Source of the DNA: Streptomyces sp. NBC_01591
GTDB taxonomy: Bacteria > Actinomycetota > Actinomycetes > Streptomycetales > Streptomycetaceae
Assembly (NCBI RefSeq): GCF_035918155.1
Contig: NZ_CP109327.1
Span: 1,116,001-1,180,000, forward strand
DNA: 64,000 nt
Direction of reading: 5' to 3'
Shown: one piece after another, positions 27,169 to 35,653 of the stretch
How positions within the stretch are numbered: the stretch's first letter is position 1
Layout of the letters: each line of letters starts with the position of its first letter
Program-made: the position numbers and the translations under genes
Notes under the pieces: model-generated
Seen by the model: only the letters and a program-made list of their open reading frames with translations
Databases searched by the model: none
What the model was told of the DNA's origin: nothing

Positions 27169-28171
27169 GACCGGTTGATTCGCGGACGACGAGTCGGTAG
27201 CCGGGGCGGGGCCTTCGTGGTTCGGGTACCGGGCTGCCGGAGAGCCGTTCGACGAGGCTGTCGACGGCGAGCCGTGCGATCGCTTCCTTGTCGGGGGCGA
27301 TGGTGGTGAGCGTGGTGGCCCCGTACAGGCTCTCCTCGATGTTGTCGAAGCCGACGACGGCGACGTCCTCGGGGATGCGGAGCCCTCGTGAGGCGAGGGT
27401 GCGCATGGCGCCGATGGCGATCAGGTCGTTGTACGCGAACACCGCGTCGGGCCGCTCTCCCCGGTCCAGGAGAGCGGCCATGGCGCTGGCGCCGTCCTCG
27501 CGTCCGTAGCCGTCGGTGACCACGACCAACGACTCGTCGGGCTCGATGCCGGCCGCGGCGAGTTCCTCACGCCAGCCGCGCAGCCGCAGATGGGCGGGCT
27601 GGCGCTCGCGTCCGGTGCGGGAGCCGAGGAAGGCGATCCGGCGGTGACCGCGGTCGATGAGATGGCGTACGGCGTCGCGGGAGGCGGCCACGTTGTCGAT
27701 GGCGATGTGGTCGTACGGGGCCTCGTACTCCCGCTCGCCGAGCAGGACCAGGGGCGCGGTCTCGGTGCGCGCCATGAGGTCCTCGGTCTCCAGATGGATC
27801 GGGCTGAGGATGAGTCCGTCGATCACATGGGACCGGAAGCCTTGGCTGACCAGGAGTTCCTTCTCGCGGAGGCCGGCGGTGTGGTCGACCAGGACGGTGT
27901 AGTCGTGCCGGGCGGCCGCGTCGACGACCGCGCCCGCGAGCTCCGCGAAGTACGGGTTGCCGAACTCCGGCACGGCGAGCGCGATGATGCCGGTGCGGCC
28001 CTTGCGCAAATGGCGTGCGGTGAGGTTCGGCCGGTAGCCGAGTTCGTCGATGGCCTGCTGCACCTTGGCGCGCATCTTCGGTGTGACGTGCTGATAGTTG
28101 TTCACCACGTTCGACACGGTCTTGATGGACACGCCCGCCCGTTGTGCAACGTCCTTGAGGCTGACGCCCAC
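27161..28171 (-). CDS. LacI family transcriptional regulator
   Basis: A 336-residue LacI/GalR repressor. The HTH is VSLKDVAQRAGVSIKTVSNVVNNY (residues 3-26), then the hinge RPNLTARHLRKGRTG and an effector domain with GHRRIAFLGSRTGRERQPAHLRLRGW and VAVVGFDNIEESL. GTG 28171 is chosen because GGGAG lies 5 nt upstream and the HTH begins at once; an in-frame GTG/ATG near 28210 would read into the relic lipoprotein. The gene sits where the body of a sugar-binding lipoprotein gene would be, behind that relic and its LacI-type operator. It is a candidate regulator of the GH92 gene upstream. Confidence 0.9.
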   Translation of the reverse strand: MGVSLKDVAQRAGVSIKTVSNVVNNYQHVTPKMRAKVQQAIDELGYRPNLTARHLRKGRTGIIALAVPEFGNPYFAELAGAVVDAAARHDYTVLVDHTAGLREKELLVSQGFRSHVIDGLILSPIHLETEDLMARTETAPLVLLGEREYEAPYDHIAIDNVAASRDAVRHLIDRGHRRIAFLGSRTGRERQPAHLRLRGWREELAAAGIEPDESLVVVTDGYGREDGASAMAALLDRGERPDAVFAYNDLIAIGAMRTLASRGLRIPEDVAVVGFDNIEESLYGATTLTTIAPDKEAIARLAVDSLVERLSGSPVPEPRRPRPGYRLVVRESTGPG

Positions 28172-28189
28172 GGCACTCCCTGACTCGGC

Positions 28190-28328
28190 TCGATGCGCAC
28201 CGGTGCGCACTGGATCGGCCCCGCGTTCTCCAGGGTCTCCGACTTGGCGCAGCCGGAGGCGGTCAGCGCGGCGGTAACGGCGAGGAGACAGGCCACGGCG
28301 AGGGTACGGATCGACGCTGGATCATCAT
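28190..28328 (-). pseudogene. 5' remnant of a lipoprotein gene (probable sugar-binding protein)
   Basis: ATG at 28328 has AAGGAG (complement of 28339-28344) 10 nt upstream and begins MMIQRRS. A one-base frameshift later, the frame reads IRTLAVACLLAVTAALTASGC followed by AKSETLENAGPI: a complete type II signal peptide with lipobox Cys. The combination is typical of ABC-transporter sugar-binding lipoproteins. The frame then fades and the LacI gene begins at 28171. The rest of the protein and the permeases are absent. The frameshift position is between the Arg-Ser codons and Ile, around 28311-28314. Family beyond lipoprotein is inference. Confidence 0.6.
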
Positions 28329-28396
28329 GCGCGGGACGCTCCTTGGCGGGAGGACGGCACGCTCGCCGGCGTGCGGTGGAGGCATGGCGGCTCGTT

Positions 28397-28408
28397 TACA
28401 ACGTTATA
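28397..28408. promoter_or_regulatory. LacI-type operator TACAACGTTATA before the lipoprotein relic
   Basis: A palindrome with one mismatch around a central CG, about 69 bp upstream of the relic start codon. It resembles the perfect sites at 2243 and 31064 in its core AACGTT but differs in the outer bases, so it may bind a different LacI protein, perhaps the one encoded just downstream. Confidence 0.5.
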
Positions 28409-28493
28409 CAGGCGGTGTGACACGAGCGGCAAGACGTCTTCGAGTGGTTTCTGCGAGGTGCCGAACCCGCCTTGCACAATGCCGAACTCCCGT

Positions 28494-28534
28494 ATGGAGC
28501 AAGGCCGGAGGCACTCGCCGCCGCCTTGCTCCAT
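28494..28534 (-). terminator. Hairpin terminator after the GH92 gene
   Basis: A perfect 12-bp stem (ATGGAGCAAGGC at 28494-28505, complement 28523-28534) with a 17-nt loop lies 14 bp past the GH92 stop on the minus strand. Confidence 0.65.
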
Positions 28535-28547
28535 CTGCCGGGCAGGA

Positions 28548-31037
28548 CTACCGCGGGAGGTCCGAGGGGTCGGTGGCCCAGCCGGTGTCGGGCTCCTCGG
28601 ACAGCCGGTGGTTCACCGAACCCCCTCGGGTGACCAGGTCCGCGTCCGTCCAGGACCGGTCGTGGGTACGGCCGTTGACCGAGACCGAGCCGATGTACGG
28701 GTGGGTGGCGTCGGCGGCCGGGGCACTGATCGTGATGTCCCTGCCGTGCGGGCGGTCGATGACGGCGCTCGGGAAGAGCGGTGCGCCCAGCAGCATCGTG
28801 GCGCTGCCCGGCGTCTGCGGGTAGAGGCCGAGCGCCGAGAAGACGTACCAGGCGGACATGGTGCCCAGGTCGTCGTTGCCGGGCAGGCCGCCGGGGCCCG
28901 TTCCGTACACCGTGCCGACGATCTCGCGGACCGTCGCCTGCGTCTTCCACGGTTGACCCAGCGCGTTGTACAGCCACGGCGCGTGGATGCCGGGCTCATT
29001 GGTCGGGTCGTAGCGCAGGGGGTCGCCGCCCTTCACCGACCAGGATCCGTCGGGCTTGTGGAAGAACCCGTCGAGCCGCTGCACCGCGGTGTCCCGGCCG
29101 CCCATGGCCTCGGCCAGCCCCTGGACGTCCTGGGGAACCATCCAGGTGTACGTGGCGCTGGTGCCCTGCGCGAAGCCGCGCTCGCTGCCGGGGCCGAACG
29201 GGGACAGCCATGATCCGTCGAGGTTGCGGGCCTGGATGTAGCCGGTGGTTCCGGCGCCGTCGGTGGCCTCGGCGTTGAACACATTGCGCCACCAGCCGCC
29301 GCGCTCCTTGAAGGACTTCGCCTCCTCGTCGCGCCCGAGCAGCCCGGCCCAGCGGCCGAGCGCGTCGTCGGCGACCGCGTCCTCCAGCGTCTCGGCGGCC
29401 CCGCCCCAGCAGTGGCACACGTCCTGGGGTGCGTAGTGCGACTTCAGGTACTGCGCCAGATTGGGCCGCTGCCCGGTGCACTGACCGGGGCAACCCGCGT
29501 CCGAGAGGCCGTCGTCGACGGGCACGGTCGCCTGGCGGGCCAGGGACTCGAAGGCGCCCTCGTAGTCGAAGTTGCGTACGCCCATGGCGTAGAAGGTGGC
29601 CAGAGTGGCCGCCGTCGGGTCTCCGGTCATGACGTGCGTGGCGCCGTTGATGTGCACCCAGCGGTCCCACACCCCGTCGTTCTGCCGCGCGAAGTTGTAC
29701 AGCGACTGGGCGAAGTCACCGGCGATCTCCGGCTTGAGCAGCGCGAGGAGCTGGATCTGGGCCCGGTACTGGTCCCATCCGGAGAAGTTGCTGTACTGCG
29801 CCCCCTGTCCCCCCTTCACCCGGTGCGGCACCCCGTCCATGCCGGGGTAGCGGCCGTCGGTGTCGCTGATCAGGTTGGGCTGCATGAGGGAGTGGTACAG
29901 CGCGGTGTAGAAGGTGGTGCGCTGTGCGGTGCCGCCTCCGCCGATGCGTACGGAGCTCAGTTCACGGTCCCAGGTGCGGGTGGCGGCCGCCGCGACGTCG
30001 TCGACCCCGGCGCGCGGGGCGATCTCGTTCCTGAGGTTGGCCTCGGCGCCGGCCAGGCTCACGTAGGAGATGCCGATCCGCATGTGGACATCGCGGTCCG
30101 CGCTCGTGTCGAAGCCGACCCAGCCGCCCGATCCCCGGCCGGCCCGGTCCGCACCGGTGGCGTATCCCTCGCCGCCCCTGCCCGAGGTGGAGCCCGGGGC
30201 GAGCGTGGCGTCGTGCCACGTGCCGGTCGAGGAGAAGTCGCGGTCGAAGGAGGCGCTGAAGTACAGCCGGTAGTAGCTCTTGCGGTTGTTGGTGCCGCCG
30301 TTGGCACGGCGCCCGCAGAACGCGCCGGTGAGTACCGAACCGGTGACCTTGCGGTTCACCCTGTCGATGTCGACCTGGGCATCCTCGCTGCCGTTGAGCG
30401 AATTGGACACTCTGAACAGGAGGTTGGCGGGCTTGCCTGCCGGGAAGGCGAAGTCGGCGACTCCCGCACGTCGGCTCACGGCGAGGTCGGCGGTGGCACC
30501 GGAGTCCATTCCCAGGGTGTAACGGCCGGGCACCGCACGCTCGTTGCCGTGCGAGAAGTCCGCGGCGTAGACGGCGTCCTTGGTGTCGGCGGACGGCGAG
30601 GAGGTGACGTCCCCGACGAACGGCATGATCGGTACGTCACCAGCCGCGCCGGGGTTGCATCCGGCACCGTTGACATGGGTGAGGCTCAGCCCACGCAGCC
30701 GGGTGGTGCCGTAGTCGTAACCGTTGGCGGCGCCGGTACTCGTCTGGTCCCCTCTGGTGCTCGTCGGGGACCAGCCGATCATGCCGTACGGGAGTGTGGC
30801 ACCCGGGTAGGTGTTGCCTCCGTTCGCGGAGCCGATCAGCGGGTCGACGTAGGCGGTGGGGTGCGTGACGAGGCCGGCGGACGCCTCGGCGGCCGGGGGC
30901 GTGACCGCGGCGGCGAGCGCGCCGGTGACGATCACGGCGGCCGTTCGCACGGCGAAGCGTGTCGCTGCGGCGGGCAGTGATCCGGGGGCCGACGGCCTGC
31001 GGGAGAACGATCTACGGGAGAACCATCCGGGCGGCAT
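28548..31037 (-). CDS. Secreted GH92 alpha-mannosidase
   Basis: An 829-residue exported glycosidase. The N-terminus is RRSFSRR-type basic and then TAAVIVTGALAAAVTPPAAEA, a long signal peptide of possible Tat type. The mature part starts AYVDPLIGSANGGNTYPGATLPYGMIGWSP, the GH92 hallmark. The general acid region NEPGIHAPWLYN (E681) and base region GNDDLGTMSAWYVFSALGLYP (D722/D723) are intact. The family removes alpha-mannose from N-glycans and yeast mannan with Ca2+ help. ATG 31037 has AAGGTG 9 nt upstream. A perfect LacI-type operator lies 27 bp before the start, so it is sugar-regulated. Confidence 0.93.
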   Translation of the reverse strand: MPPGWFSRRSFSRRPSAPGSLPAAATRFAVRTAAVIVTGALAAAVTPPAAEASAGLVTHPTAYVDPLIGSANGGNTYPGATLPYGMIGWSPTSTRGDQTSTGAANGYDYGTTRLRGLSLTHVNGAGCNPGAAGDVPIMPFVGDVTSSPSADTKDAVYAADFSHGNERAVPGRYTLGMDSGATADLAVSRRAGVADFAFPAGKPANLLFRVSNSLNGSEDAQVDIDRVNRKVTGSVLTGAFCGRRANGGTNNRKSYYRLYFSASFDRDFSSTGTWHDATLAPGSTSGRGGEGYATGADRAGRGSGGWVGFDTSADRDVHMRIGISYVSLAGAEANLRNEIAPRAGVDDVAAAATRTWDRELSSVRIGGGGTAQRTTFYTALYHSLMQPNLISDTDGRYPGMDGVPHRVKGGQGAQYSNFSGWDQYRAQIQLLALLKPEIAGDFAQSLYNFARQNDGVWDRWVHINGATHVMTGDPTAATLATFYAMGVRNFDYEGAFESLARQATVPVDDGLSDAGCPGQCTGQRPNLAQYLKSHYAPQDVCHCWGGAAETLEDAVADDALGRWAGLLGRDEEAKSFKERGGWWRNVFNAEATDGAGTTGYIQARNLDGSWLSPFGPGSERGFAQGTSATYTWMVPQDVQGLAEAMGGRDTAVQRLDGFFHKPDGSWSVKGGDPLRYDPTNEPGIHAPWLYNALGQPWKTQATVREIVGTVYGTGPGGLPGNDDLGTMSAWYVFSALGLYPQTPGSATMLLGAPLFPSAVIDRPHGRDITISAPAADATHPYIGSVSVNGRTHDRSWTDADLVTRGGSVNHRLSEEPDTGWATDPSDLPR

Positions 31038-31063
31038 GGCGAAGCACCTTCCAAAGGAGCGTG

Positions 31064-31075
31064 GACAACGTTGTC
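31064..31075. promoter_or_regulatory. LacI-type operator GACAACGTTGTC before GH92
   Basis: A perfect 12-bp palindrome 27 bp upstream of the GH92 start codon, identical to the site at 2243-2254. At this distance bound repressor would block RNA polymerase or early elongation. Confidence 0.75.
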
Positions 31076-31405
31076 TCCACTTGACCGACGGCCGGATGGT
31101 GACAGTGTCCGGTGACCGATTCGCCGCTGAGCGTAGATCTCCGTGGGGCTGGAGGGAACGCCGGGAACGACATCCCCGGTGAACGCGGAGTGAACGAACA
31201 GCACGTGCCGCGGCCGGTGTTCGGCGCCTGCCGGATGGAATTCGCCGGTCGGACGGCGTCAGGCGCCGGGCCGGGCCACCGGTGCCTCGACCTCCCGGGT
31301 CTGGGATGGTCAGGCGCGTGAGGGGATGGACAGAACGTGCGCCCCGGTGGGTGGTCACACTCGTGGCGCAGCATGTCGCGGTCCTGCTCCTGCTGCGCGG
31401 GAGGC

Positions 31406-31442
31406 GGGCCGGTGCGGTCCTGTGGTCGGAACGCACCGGCCC
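31406..31442 (-). terminator. Hairpin terminator after the Old Yellow Enzyme gene
   Basis: GGGCCGGTGCG (31406-31416) pairs perfectly with 31432-31442 around a 15-nt loop, 22 bp past the stop codon on the minus strand. Confidence 0.65.
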
Positions 31443-31464
31443 TTGCGGCCTTGCGGCGTCTCGG

Positions 31465-32562
31465 TCAGACCGCGCGGAGGTACTGCTCCGGCTTGCGGAG
31501 TTCACCGCCCAGTTCGCGGGCCGCCTCCTGGGCCCACGACGGACTGCGCAGCAGTTCGCGCCCGAGGAGTACGGCGTCCGCCCGCCCCTCGGTGATGATC
31601 TTCTCGGCCTGCTGCGGCTCGGTGATCAGGCCCACCGCCGCCACGGGCAGCGAGGTCTCGGCCCTGACCCGCTCGGCGAAGGGAACCTGGTACCCCGGCC
31701 CGGTCCCGATGCGGGCGCGCGGGGCGTTTCCGCCGCTGGAGACGTCCAGCAGGTCGATCCCATGGGCCTGGAGCCGAGCGGCCAGCCGCACGGTCTCGTC
31801 GACGGTCCAGCCCTCACGCTCGTCCTCGTCGTTCTCCGTGAGCCAGTCCGTCGCGGAGATCCGGAAGAAGACGGGCAGCTCTTCCGGCCAGACCTCCCGC
31901 ACCGCGTCGACGACCTCCAGGGCGAGGCGGATGCGGTTCTCGAAGCTGCCGCCGTACTCGTCGGTGCGCCGGTTGCTGTGCGGGGAGAGGAACTGTCCGA
32001 TGAGATATCCGTGGGCGCCGTGCACCTCGGCGACCTCGAACCCCGAGTCGAGAGCGCGGTGCGCGGCCTCGCGGAACTGGTCGACGATGCCCCGGATCTC
32101 GTCCACGGTCAGCTCGTGCGGCACGGGGTGGCCGTCGTCGAACGGCAGCGGGCTGGGGGCGACCGGCGTCCATCCGTGTGCCTCCGGTCCGACCGGAGCG
32201 CCACCCAGCCAGGGGGCCGCCGTGGAGGCCTTGCGCCCGGCGTGGGCGAGCTGGATGCCGGGGACCGACCCCTGTCCCTTGATGAATTCCGTGATCCGGC
32301 GGAGCGCGGCGACCTGGGTGTCGTTCCAGATTCCGAGGTCGGCGGGGCTGATCCGGCCCTCGGGGCTGACGGCCGTCGCCTCGGTGAGGATGAGCCCGGT
32401 TCCGCCTATGGCGCGCGCCGCGAGATGGGCGAAGTGCCAGTCGGTCGCGACGCCCGCGTCCGGCCCCTCCGGTGCGGCGCTGTACTGGCACATGGGCGCC
32501 ATCCAGACCCGGTTGGGAATGACGAGCGACCGCAGGGTGTAGGGCTCGAAGAGGGCACTCAC
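31465..32562 (-). CDS. Old Yellow Enzyme family NADPH:flavin oxidoreductase (YqjM-like)
   Basis: A 365-residue FMN TIM-barrel ene-reductase. Diagnostic segments are PNRVWMAPMCQYSA with the conserved Cys of the YqjM (thermophilic-like) class, LAHAGRKAS, VHGAHGYLIGQFLSPHSNRRTDEYGGSFENR and AVGLITEPQQAEKIITEGRADAVLLGRELL. It reduces activated C=C bonds, often in electrophile detoxification. GTG 32562 has GGAGTCC about 6 nt upstream; an in-frame ATG at 32610 lies inside the putative operator. A 7+7 bp inverted repeat just upstream suggests a TetR- or MarR-type regulator. Confidence 0.9.
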   Translation of the reverse strand: MSALFEPYTLRSLVIPNRVWMAPMCQYSAAPEGPDAGVATDWHFAHLAARAIGGTGLILTEATAVSPEGRISPADLGIWNDTQVAALRRITEFIKGQGSVPGIQLAHAGRKASTAAPWLGGAPVGPEAHGWTPVAPSPLPFDDGHPVPHELTVDEIRGIVDQFREAAHRALDSGFEVAEVHGAHGYLIGQFLSPHSNRRTDEYGGSFENRIRLALEVVDAVREVWPEELPVFFRISATDWLTENDEDEREGWTVDETVRLAARLQAHGIDLLDVSSGGNAPRARIGTGPGYQVPFAERVRAETSLPVAAVGLITEPQQAEKIITEGRADAVLLGRELLRSPSWAQEAARELGGELRKPEQYLRAV

Positions 32563-32597
32563 ATCGGACTCCGTTTCGACGGGTACGGAAGGATCGC

Positions 32598-32619
32598 TAG
32601 TACGATACATCCCGTACTA
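32598..32619. promoter_or_regulatory. Inverted repeat TAGTACG-N8-CGTACTA before the Old Yellow Enzyme gene
   Basis: A perfect 7-bp inverted repeat with an 8-bp spacer lies 36 bp upstream of the start codon. On the minus strand a TTGACG box (complement of 32627-32632) sits just upstream, so the repeat overlaps the expected promoter. The layout suits a TetR or MarR dimer. No such regulator gene is next to it. Confidence 0.5.
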
Positions 32620-32711
32620 CGACACCCGTCAAATTACGATGCCTCTCGTACAACGGACTCGGGCCGCCCGGGACCGGGTGCTCACCTCCCCCGGGAGCCA
32701 CAGGTGCGGGG

Positions 32712-33101
32712 TCAGTGGCTCCCGGCGCGCCTCCGGAGCGTGATGTCGGCGTCCGCGTCATAGCCCTGGGTCCAGCTGCGGCCGGCACCCGACTTCCATG
32801 TGACGTGGGCGGTGGACCCGTCGACCCTGATGTCGTCCACCGTCATGGCCCGGTCACCGTCCCGCACGTCCCCCCGACGCAGTTCGCGCGCCTTGACGGT
32901 GAAGGGCTCCGCCGACCGCGCACTGTCGGCCTCGTCCGCCGCGAGGGCGAGCGCCGCCGCCAGCTCCCGGGCCCGGGCGGGGGTGCAGATCAGCGACAGC
33001 TCCCCCGACGGCGCCGCGGCCCTGATCCCGACCCGCGCCCCGACGGGGGCCACGTCCAGGGTTGCCCCGCGCCCCTCGGCGTCCTCGATCCCGCTCGTCA
33101 T
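32712..33101 (-). CDS. Hypothetical protein, 129 residues
   Basis: I do not recognise a named family. It is soluble, with no signal peptide or membrane segment. An Ala-rich helix TPARARELAAALALAADEAD (about residues 41-60) is flanked by beta-rich stretches (TLDVAPVGARVGIRAA and DDIRVDGSTAHVTWKSGAGRSW). Codon use is normal for the genome. ATG 33101 has AGTGGAG close upstream; an ATG at 33158 is possible but less likely. It stands alone between the methyltransferase and Old Yellow Enzyme genes on the same strand. Confidence 0.65.
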   Translation of the reverse strand: MTSGIEDAEGRGATLDVAPVGARVGIRAAAPSGELSLICTPARARELAAALALAADEADSARSAEPFTVKARELRRGDVRDGDRAMTVDDIRVDGSTAHVTWKSGAGRSWTQGYDADADITLRRRAGSH

Positions 33102-33170
33102 CGCTCCACTCTTCCCTTCGCCCGGCCGGCCGGCCCCGTACGTTCGCCGGCCCGGCACACTCGTCGGCCC

Positions 33171-33205
33171 GTCCGCCCCTACAGCCTGAGGCTCTCCGGG
33201 CGGAC
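33171..33205 (-). terminator. Hairpin terminator after the methyltransferase gene
   Basis: GTCCGCCC (33171-33178) pairs perfectly with 33198-33205, about 22 bp past the methyltransferase stop on the minus strand. Confidence 0.45.
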
Positions 33206-33227
33206 GGCGCCACTTCCGTCACACGCC

Positions 33228-34004
33228 CTATGCCTCGGCCACGACGATGTAGAACGTCACGGTCGCCAGGAAGGGCCCGTCGGTGAGGTGATCCAGCCAG
33301 CGTCGTGCCGCTTCCTCGGTGAAGTATCCGGCGCCGATGGCACGCCGCGCGGTGCGCTCCAGACCGAGAATTCCGTCGGCGGCCCGGACGTCCCTGAAGA
33401 CGGGGGTGACCGGAATGACCAGGGGCACCGCGAATCCCGCGCCTGTTGCCAGTCGGGCGAGCTGACTGCCGATGCGGGCGTTGTGGACGGCCTCGTCCGC
33501 AACGTACTGGGTGTAGGCGCGCGACAGGCCGCTGTCCGGATGGTCGACCGTGAGGGTTTCCCAGTCCGGTTCGCCCATGACGAGCCGCCCGCCCGGCCGG
33601 AGGACGCGCCGGGCTTCGCGGAGCGCGCCGACAGGATCGGCGACATGCTGGAGAACCCGGTCGGTGCGGGCCCGGTCGGCGGTGCGGTCCGGCAGCGGCA
33701 GATCGTGCATGTCGCCCATCCGAACGGTCACGTTGCCCCGCTCCGCGGTGCGGTCCCTGGCGGCGTCGACCGTGGCCCGGTCGTGGTCGATGCCGATCAC
33801 CGTGCCTGTCTGGGTGACAGCCTCGGCGAGCGCGCCGAGGTCGGTGCCGGGGCCGCAGCCGAGGTCGAGCACCGTCTCGCCCGGACGGATTCCGAGTTCG
33901 TCGAGCATGTGCTTCTTGTAGGACCGGCCCAGGTCGGTCGCGGCGACCCGATCGAGGTAGACGAACGCGTCGGGAGTGGCAGTCTCGAACACTGATGAGG
34001 TCAT
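33228..34004 (-). CDS. Class I SAM-dependent methyltransferase
   Basis: A 258-residue methyltransferase of the ubiE/Methyltransf_11 type. Motif I is VLDLGCGPGTDLGALAEAV (about residues 45-63), the acidic end of beta-2 is VIGIDHD, post-I is MGDMHDLPLPD, and motif III is VLRPGGRLVMGEPDW. It starts MTSSVFETATPDAFVYLDRVAA, like Streptomyces proteins that act on small metabolites. ATG 34004 is 139 bp from the divergent GNAT gene. The substrate is unknown. Confidence 0.87.
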   Translation of the reverse strand: MTSSVFETATPDAFVYLDRVAATDLGRSYKKHMLDELGIRPGETVLDLGCGPGTDLGALAEAVTQTGTVIGIDHDRATVDAARDRTAERGNVTVRMGDMHDLPLPDRTADRARTDRVLQHVADPVGALREARRVLRPGGRLVMGEPDWETLTVDHPDSGLSRAYTQYVADEAVHNARIGSQLARLATGAGFAVPLVIPVTPVFRDVRAADGILGLERTARRAIGAGYFTEEAARRWLDHLTDGPFLATVTFYIVVAEA

Positions 34005-34143
34005 GGGGACCAGTCAACCAAAGCCGGCGAACCGACGTGGTTCCACAGGTGGGTTCGCGGATCCGGCCCCGGGGCGGCAGCCGCCTCAGGGCGGTGAGTA
34101 TTGCGTTGCGGGCCGCCCGGGGCCCTGCGTACCGTCACCGGCC

Positions 34144-34734
34144 ATGACCACCCTTGCCCTGCACACCGCACGCCTGCGCCTGGAGCCGTACACGCCGGAC
34201 GACGAGGAGGACTTCGTCGCGCTCTTCCAGGACACCCGGGTTTCCCGCTGGATGGGGGAAGGACCTCAGACCGAGGCCGAGGACCGCGCCCTGTTCGGAC
34301 GGATCTTCAGCAAGGTGTACGCACAGGACCTGTTCGATGTCTGGGCGGTTCGGCACGAAGGCCGGTTCGTCGGCCACGCGGAGATCAAGCCGTCCCCGGA
34401 CGTGGACGGCCACGAGATCGTCTACGCGCTGGCCACCACCGCGTGGGGGCAGGGGTTCGGCACCGAGATCGCACAGACATTGACCGGGTACGGGTTCGAC
34501 ACGCTCGGGCTCACCGAGGTGCATGCCACGGTGGCCGCCGAGAACGACGCGTCACTGGCGCTGCTGGGCCGGATCGGTTTCCGGCATGTCCGGGACACGG
34601 TGGAGGATGACGGCACCACGACCCGGGTCCTGACCCGCTCCGCCGCGTTCGACGCCCTCGAAGACACCGCCGCCGACGACGACGCCACCGGCGGAACCGC
34701 CCGTGACGCCGCCGGAGCCGGTCAGCCCCGGTAG
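34144..34734 (+). CDS. GNAT family acetyltransferase (RimJ/RimL-like)
   Basis: A 196-residue acetyltransferase. It begins with LALHTARLRLEPYTPDDEEDFVALFQD, the usual RimJ/RimL opening, and has IVYALATTAWGQGFGTEIAQTL as acetyl-CoA loop and VHATVAAENDASLALLGRIGFRHV as the C-terminal motif. The last 25 residues are Asp/Ala/Gly-rich and likely disordered. Its 3' end overlaps the convergent cupin gene by 13 bp. Confidence 0.85.
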   Translation: MTTLALHTARLRLEPYTPDDEEDFVALFQDTRVSRWMGEGPQTEAEDRALFGRIFSKVYAQDLFDVWAVRHEGRFVGHAEIKPSPDVDGHEIVYALATTAWGQGFGTEIAQTLTGYGFDTLGLTEVHATVAAENDASLALLGRIGFRHVRDTVEDDGTTTRVLTRSAAFDALEDTAADDDATGGTARDAAGAGQPR

Positions 34735-35438
34735 ACGTCCAGGCGGCCGCACATGCCGAACTTTCCGTATGCGGAGGGCTGTTCGGCCTGTACACAGGCG
34801 TCGGCGAGGTAATCGGCGTCGCCGCGTGCCACGGCGTCGAGCTGAGCACCGGTCACCTCGGAGGCGGCGGCGGCCCCCCGCTGCCAGCGGGCACGCCAGT
34901 CCTCGGCTTTCGGGCGTACGAGTGCGGCCGCGGCCCGATGGAACGCGGCGAGCGGCTCGGGGTCGCCCGCTTCGGTGGTCCGGCGGAGGGCGAGAAAGCC
35001 CTCGACGGCGAGATCGCGGCGGGCGCGGGCGGCCCGCTCCTGATCCGCTTCCGAGGCATCGGCGGGCAGGGCGACCGCCGCCCGATAGGCATCGGGGTCC
35101 GCCAGTCGATCCGGCGGCAGGGTGAGTACGGCGTCGCCCGCCTCCGGCAGCCCGCTGTTCTCCATGAGGACGACGATGCGCAGCCCGTCCTCGTTGACGA
35201 GCCGGTGGATCGTGCCCGGTGTGAACCACACCAGCGCGCCCGGAACCAGTGGCGTCTGCCTGAATCCCGACGCGGTGAGGGTCTGCACCGAACCCGTACC
35301 GCCGACCACCACGTACCCCTCGGAACAGGTGAGGTGGAGATGGGGCGTCCCGCCGCGCAGGCCGTCCGCGGTGGGCCAGTCGTACACCCGCAGGTGGGAC
35401 ACGGCGACGGCTCCGGGCAACCCTTCGAAGGTCGGCAC
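34722..35438 (-). CDS. Cupin domain protein
   Basis: A 238-residue protein with an N-terminal cupin barrel. Motif 1 is HLHLTCSEGYVVVGGTG (about residues 33-49) with two His and a Glu, and motif 2 is PGTIHRLVNEDG with a His; these could hold one metal ion. The second half is helical and Arg/Ala-rich, with no recognised domain. It may be an isomerase, dioxygenase or sugar-binding regulator. GTG 35438 has GAGGAG 5 nt upstream. Confidence 0.75.
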   Translation of the reverse strand: MPTFEGLPGAVAVSHLRVYDWPTADGLRGGTPHLHLTCSEGYVVVGGTGSVQTLTASGFRQTPLVPGALVWFTPGTIHRLVNEDGLRIVVLMENSGLPEAGDAVLTLPPDRLADPDAYRAAVALPADASEADQERAARARRDLAVEGFLALRRTTEAGDPEPLAAFHRAAAALVRPKAEDWRARWQRGAAAASEVTGAQLDAVARGDADYLADACVQAEQPSAYGKFGMCGRLDVYRG

Positions 35439-35653
35439 AGCTGCTCCTCGGTCTCTCTGCCATGCGGCCCACATGGTGTTCACATGCAGGCATCATGAGG
35501 TTCGGCAAGCGCTTTCTACGTCTGCTGCACCGTACTCCCGCCGACCGTGACGCAACAGGGCCCGGGTGTCAGGGGCTGCCCTGCGGGCCTCTGTCAGTGG
35601 TCGGGTGCAGACTGGCCCGTATCCGACACAACGGCGTTTCGGGAGGTTCGGCC

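Larger units (their letters stand above)
31038..31464. other. Intergenic region of 427 bp between GH92 and the Old Yellow Enzyme gene
   Basis: It holds the LacI-type operator at 31064-31075 and the terminator of the Old Yellow Enzyme gene at 31406-31442. A plus-strand frame from about 31318 (VRGWTERAPRWVVTLVAQHV) has a hydrophobic patch but runs antisense into the next gene and has no ribosome site, so I do not call it a gene. Confidence 0.6.

Noticed and set aside
31318..31460. Possible small plus-strand membrane peptide before the Old Yellow Enzyme gene
   Set aside because: It has one hydrophobic patch but no ribosome site, continues antisense through the Old Yellow Enzyme gene and contains that gene's terminator.
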